Source: Sergeia podlipaevii (taxonomy: Eukaryota; Euglenozoa; Kinetoplastea; Trypanosomatida; Trypanosomatidae). Taken from it: a DNA stretch of 26,684 nucleotides. Shown piece by piece: positions 25,780 to 26,684 of this stretch; position 1 is the first letter of the stretch; the number at the start of each line of letters is the position of its first letter. Location: positions 1 to 26,684 of the forward strand of contig JASANZ010001964.1 of the NCBI GenBank assembly GCA_030849805.1, read 5' to 3'. Made by a program: the position numbers and the translations under genes. The notes below the pieces were generated by a model. That model had not been told where the DNA came from, ran no database searches, and saw only the letters and a list, made by a program, of their open reading frames with translations.

Positions 25780-26340
25780 GTATACTAATTCCAAAGAAAA
25801 ACCTCTTATTCAGATCAACAATTCACATAAAGCTGAAAGACAACCAAAAACAAATCAATTTATATGTAATATTCTTCAAAGCAAGACACAAAAAGTATAC
25901 GACCCAATAACAAACCACACCACCAACTATAATACTTCTGCAAAGACCACCTGCCTCCAGCCTAGAACACCGCTACCATTCCATTCCCTTCCTACACGCC
26001 ACTACTCCCCACACACATTACACCTCAACAGAAGCAAATTAAATCTCTGTTCAGTAAAAATCAGACTCTACAAAATTCAGAAGAATTGAAACACCAAACA
26101 CCACCTCACGATACCCCAAATCGTCATTCCACCACCAATACCAGAAACACTTCACCCTCAGCAAACACACTCTACCCCCCCCCCCCCTTCCTCTTCAACA
26201 CCACCCAATCACACCACCAATCCCCCCCTCAACCAACCCACACGCACGCCATTCAACACTCCCAAGCCACAAATCAATAGTTTCCCCCTGCACACTCGTC
26301 CTGGTCGAATCCACCATAGCCTATCCCCGCCATCTCACAC
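25780..26340 (-). promoter_or_regulatory. Candidate Pol II transcription initiation region (GT-rich on minus strand)
   Basis: The plus strand here is strongly depleted in G: a hand count of 26101-26280 gives about 90 C and 8 G. On the minus strand the region is therefore G/T-rich, with a run of 13 Gs (26187-26175) and one of 7 (26228-26222). It lies upstream of the first gene of a minus-strand unit. In T. brucei and Leishmania, G tracts and GT-rich sequence oriented with transcription mark Pol II start regions. The skew is seen; the promoter role is inference. Confidence 0.5.
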
Positions 26341-26367
26341 TGACATGACAACCACGCATAACAAAAA

Positions 26368-26684
26368 ATGGAACGCACCCGCGAGGATACTCGGACCCCT
26401 CGATGACGACACTCGGACCCCACAGCAAGGATACTCAGACCCCTCTGCAAGGAAAATCGGACCCCCTGGCAAGCCTACTCGGACCCCTCGGCGAGAATTC
26501 TCGGACCCCCTGGAAAGTATATTTGCAGCTCTTGGTCAAAAAACCCGGACCCCTCGGTGACCACACTCGGACCCGTCGGACAGGATACTCAGACCCCTCG
26601 GCGAGGATACTCAGACCCCTCAACGAGGATACTCCCACCCCTCGGCGAGGAAAATCGGACACCCTGGCAAGCCTACTCGGACCC
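26368..26684. repeat. 22-bp degenerate tandem satellite, about 14 copies, running off the right edge
   Basis: Units of exactly 22 bp start at 26390, 26412, 26434 and so on to 26676, with a more degenerate first unit at 26368. The consensus is about CTCGGACCCCTCGGCGAGGA plus TA. Units at 26456 and 26654 differ by one base, and the pair of units starting at 26434 is echoed at 26632, suggesting a 198-bp higher-order period. The unit at 26522 is the most diverged. CCTCG-G-CGAGG is a small dyad inside good units. Since 22 is not a multiple of 3, open frames appear in several phases and are unlikely to be genes. Confidence 0.92.

Noticed and set aside
26296..26315. GGTCGAATCC, resembling a tRNA B box
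   Set aside because: It lacks one T of the box, and no D-arm, anticodon arm or acceptor stem can be drawn around it.
26345..26662. Open frames on both strands through the 22-bp repeats, possibly encoding Pro/Arg repeat proteins
   Set aside because: The period is not a multiple of 3, frames are open in several phases, the minus one has no ATG start, and unit changes do not respect any frame. Best explained as noncoding satellite.

Overview
The window looks like nuclear DNA from a kinetoplastid, most probably a trypanosomatid. Eight intact protein genes and one partial gene all lie on the minus strand and none shows an intron. Coding DNA is moderately GC-rich. The spacers are very AT-rich and full of simple repeats. 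Just upstream of most start codons, on the transcribed strand, is a pyrimidine tract followed by AG, as expected for spliced-leader trans-splicing of a polycistronic transcript. The gene families fit (divergent CDK, LC8 dynein light chain, VPS20, Oms1-like methyltransferase). I cannot assign a genus; the AT-rich spacers argue against Leishmania itself.

Layout in transcription order (right to left): a 22-bp tandem satellite at the right edge (26368-26684); a strongly strand-asymmetric stretch that is G/T-rich on the minus strand and carries a G13 tract (about 25780-26340), which I read as a candidate RNA polymerase II initiation region; VPS20/CHMP6 of ESCRT-III (25043-25690); an LC8-type dynein light chain (24318-24656); a GT4 glycosyltransferase ending in a possible PTS1 (22565-23962); an Oms1-like membrane methyltransferase (20385-21872); an unrecognised 764-residue protein (17557-19851); a 1952-residue SERAC1-like serine hydrolase with C-terminal TPR-like repeats (11244-17102); a 1133-residue coiled-coil protein (6951-10352); a CDC2-related kinase with two insertions in its catalytic domain (3953-5227); a 3-kb gene-poor spacer (941-3952); and the N-terminal 313 residues of a Stealth-family phosphotransferase that runs off the left edge (1-940).

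These genes are probably co-transcribed but do not form one pathway, as is usual for kinetoplastid transcription units. They cover endosomal sorting, microtubule motors, glycan synthesis, mitochondrial or lipid functions and cell-cycle-type signalling. Three coding starts differ from the longest open frames, which begin at TTG or GTG; I use the first in-frame ATG for the coiled-coil, SERAC1-like and glycosyltransferase genes, and a downstream ATG for the dynein light chain because a splice acceptor falls inside the longer frame. The points most worth a second look are the candidate initiation region with its satellite, the Stealth gene, the large SERAC1-TPR protein, the orphan protein, and several perfect or compound inverted repeats in the spacers.
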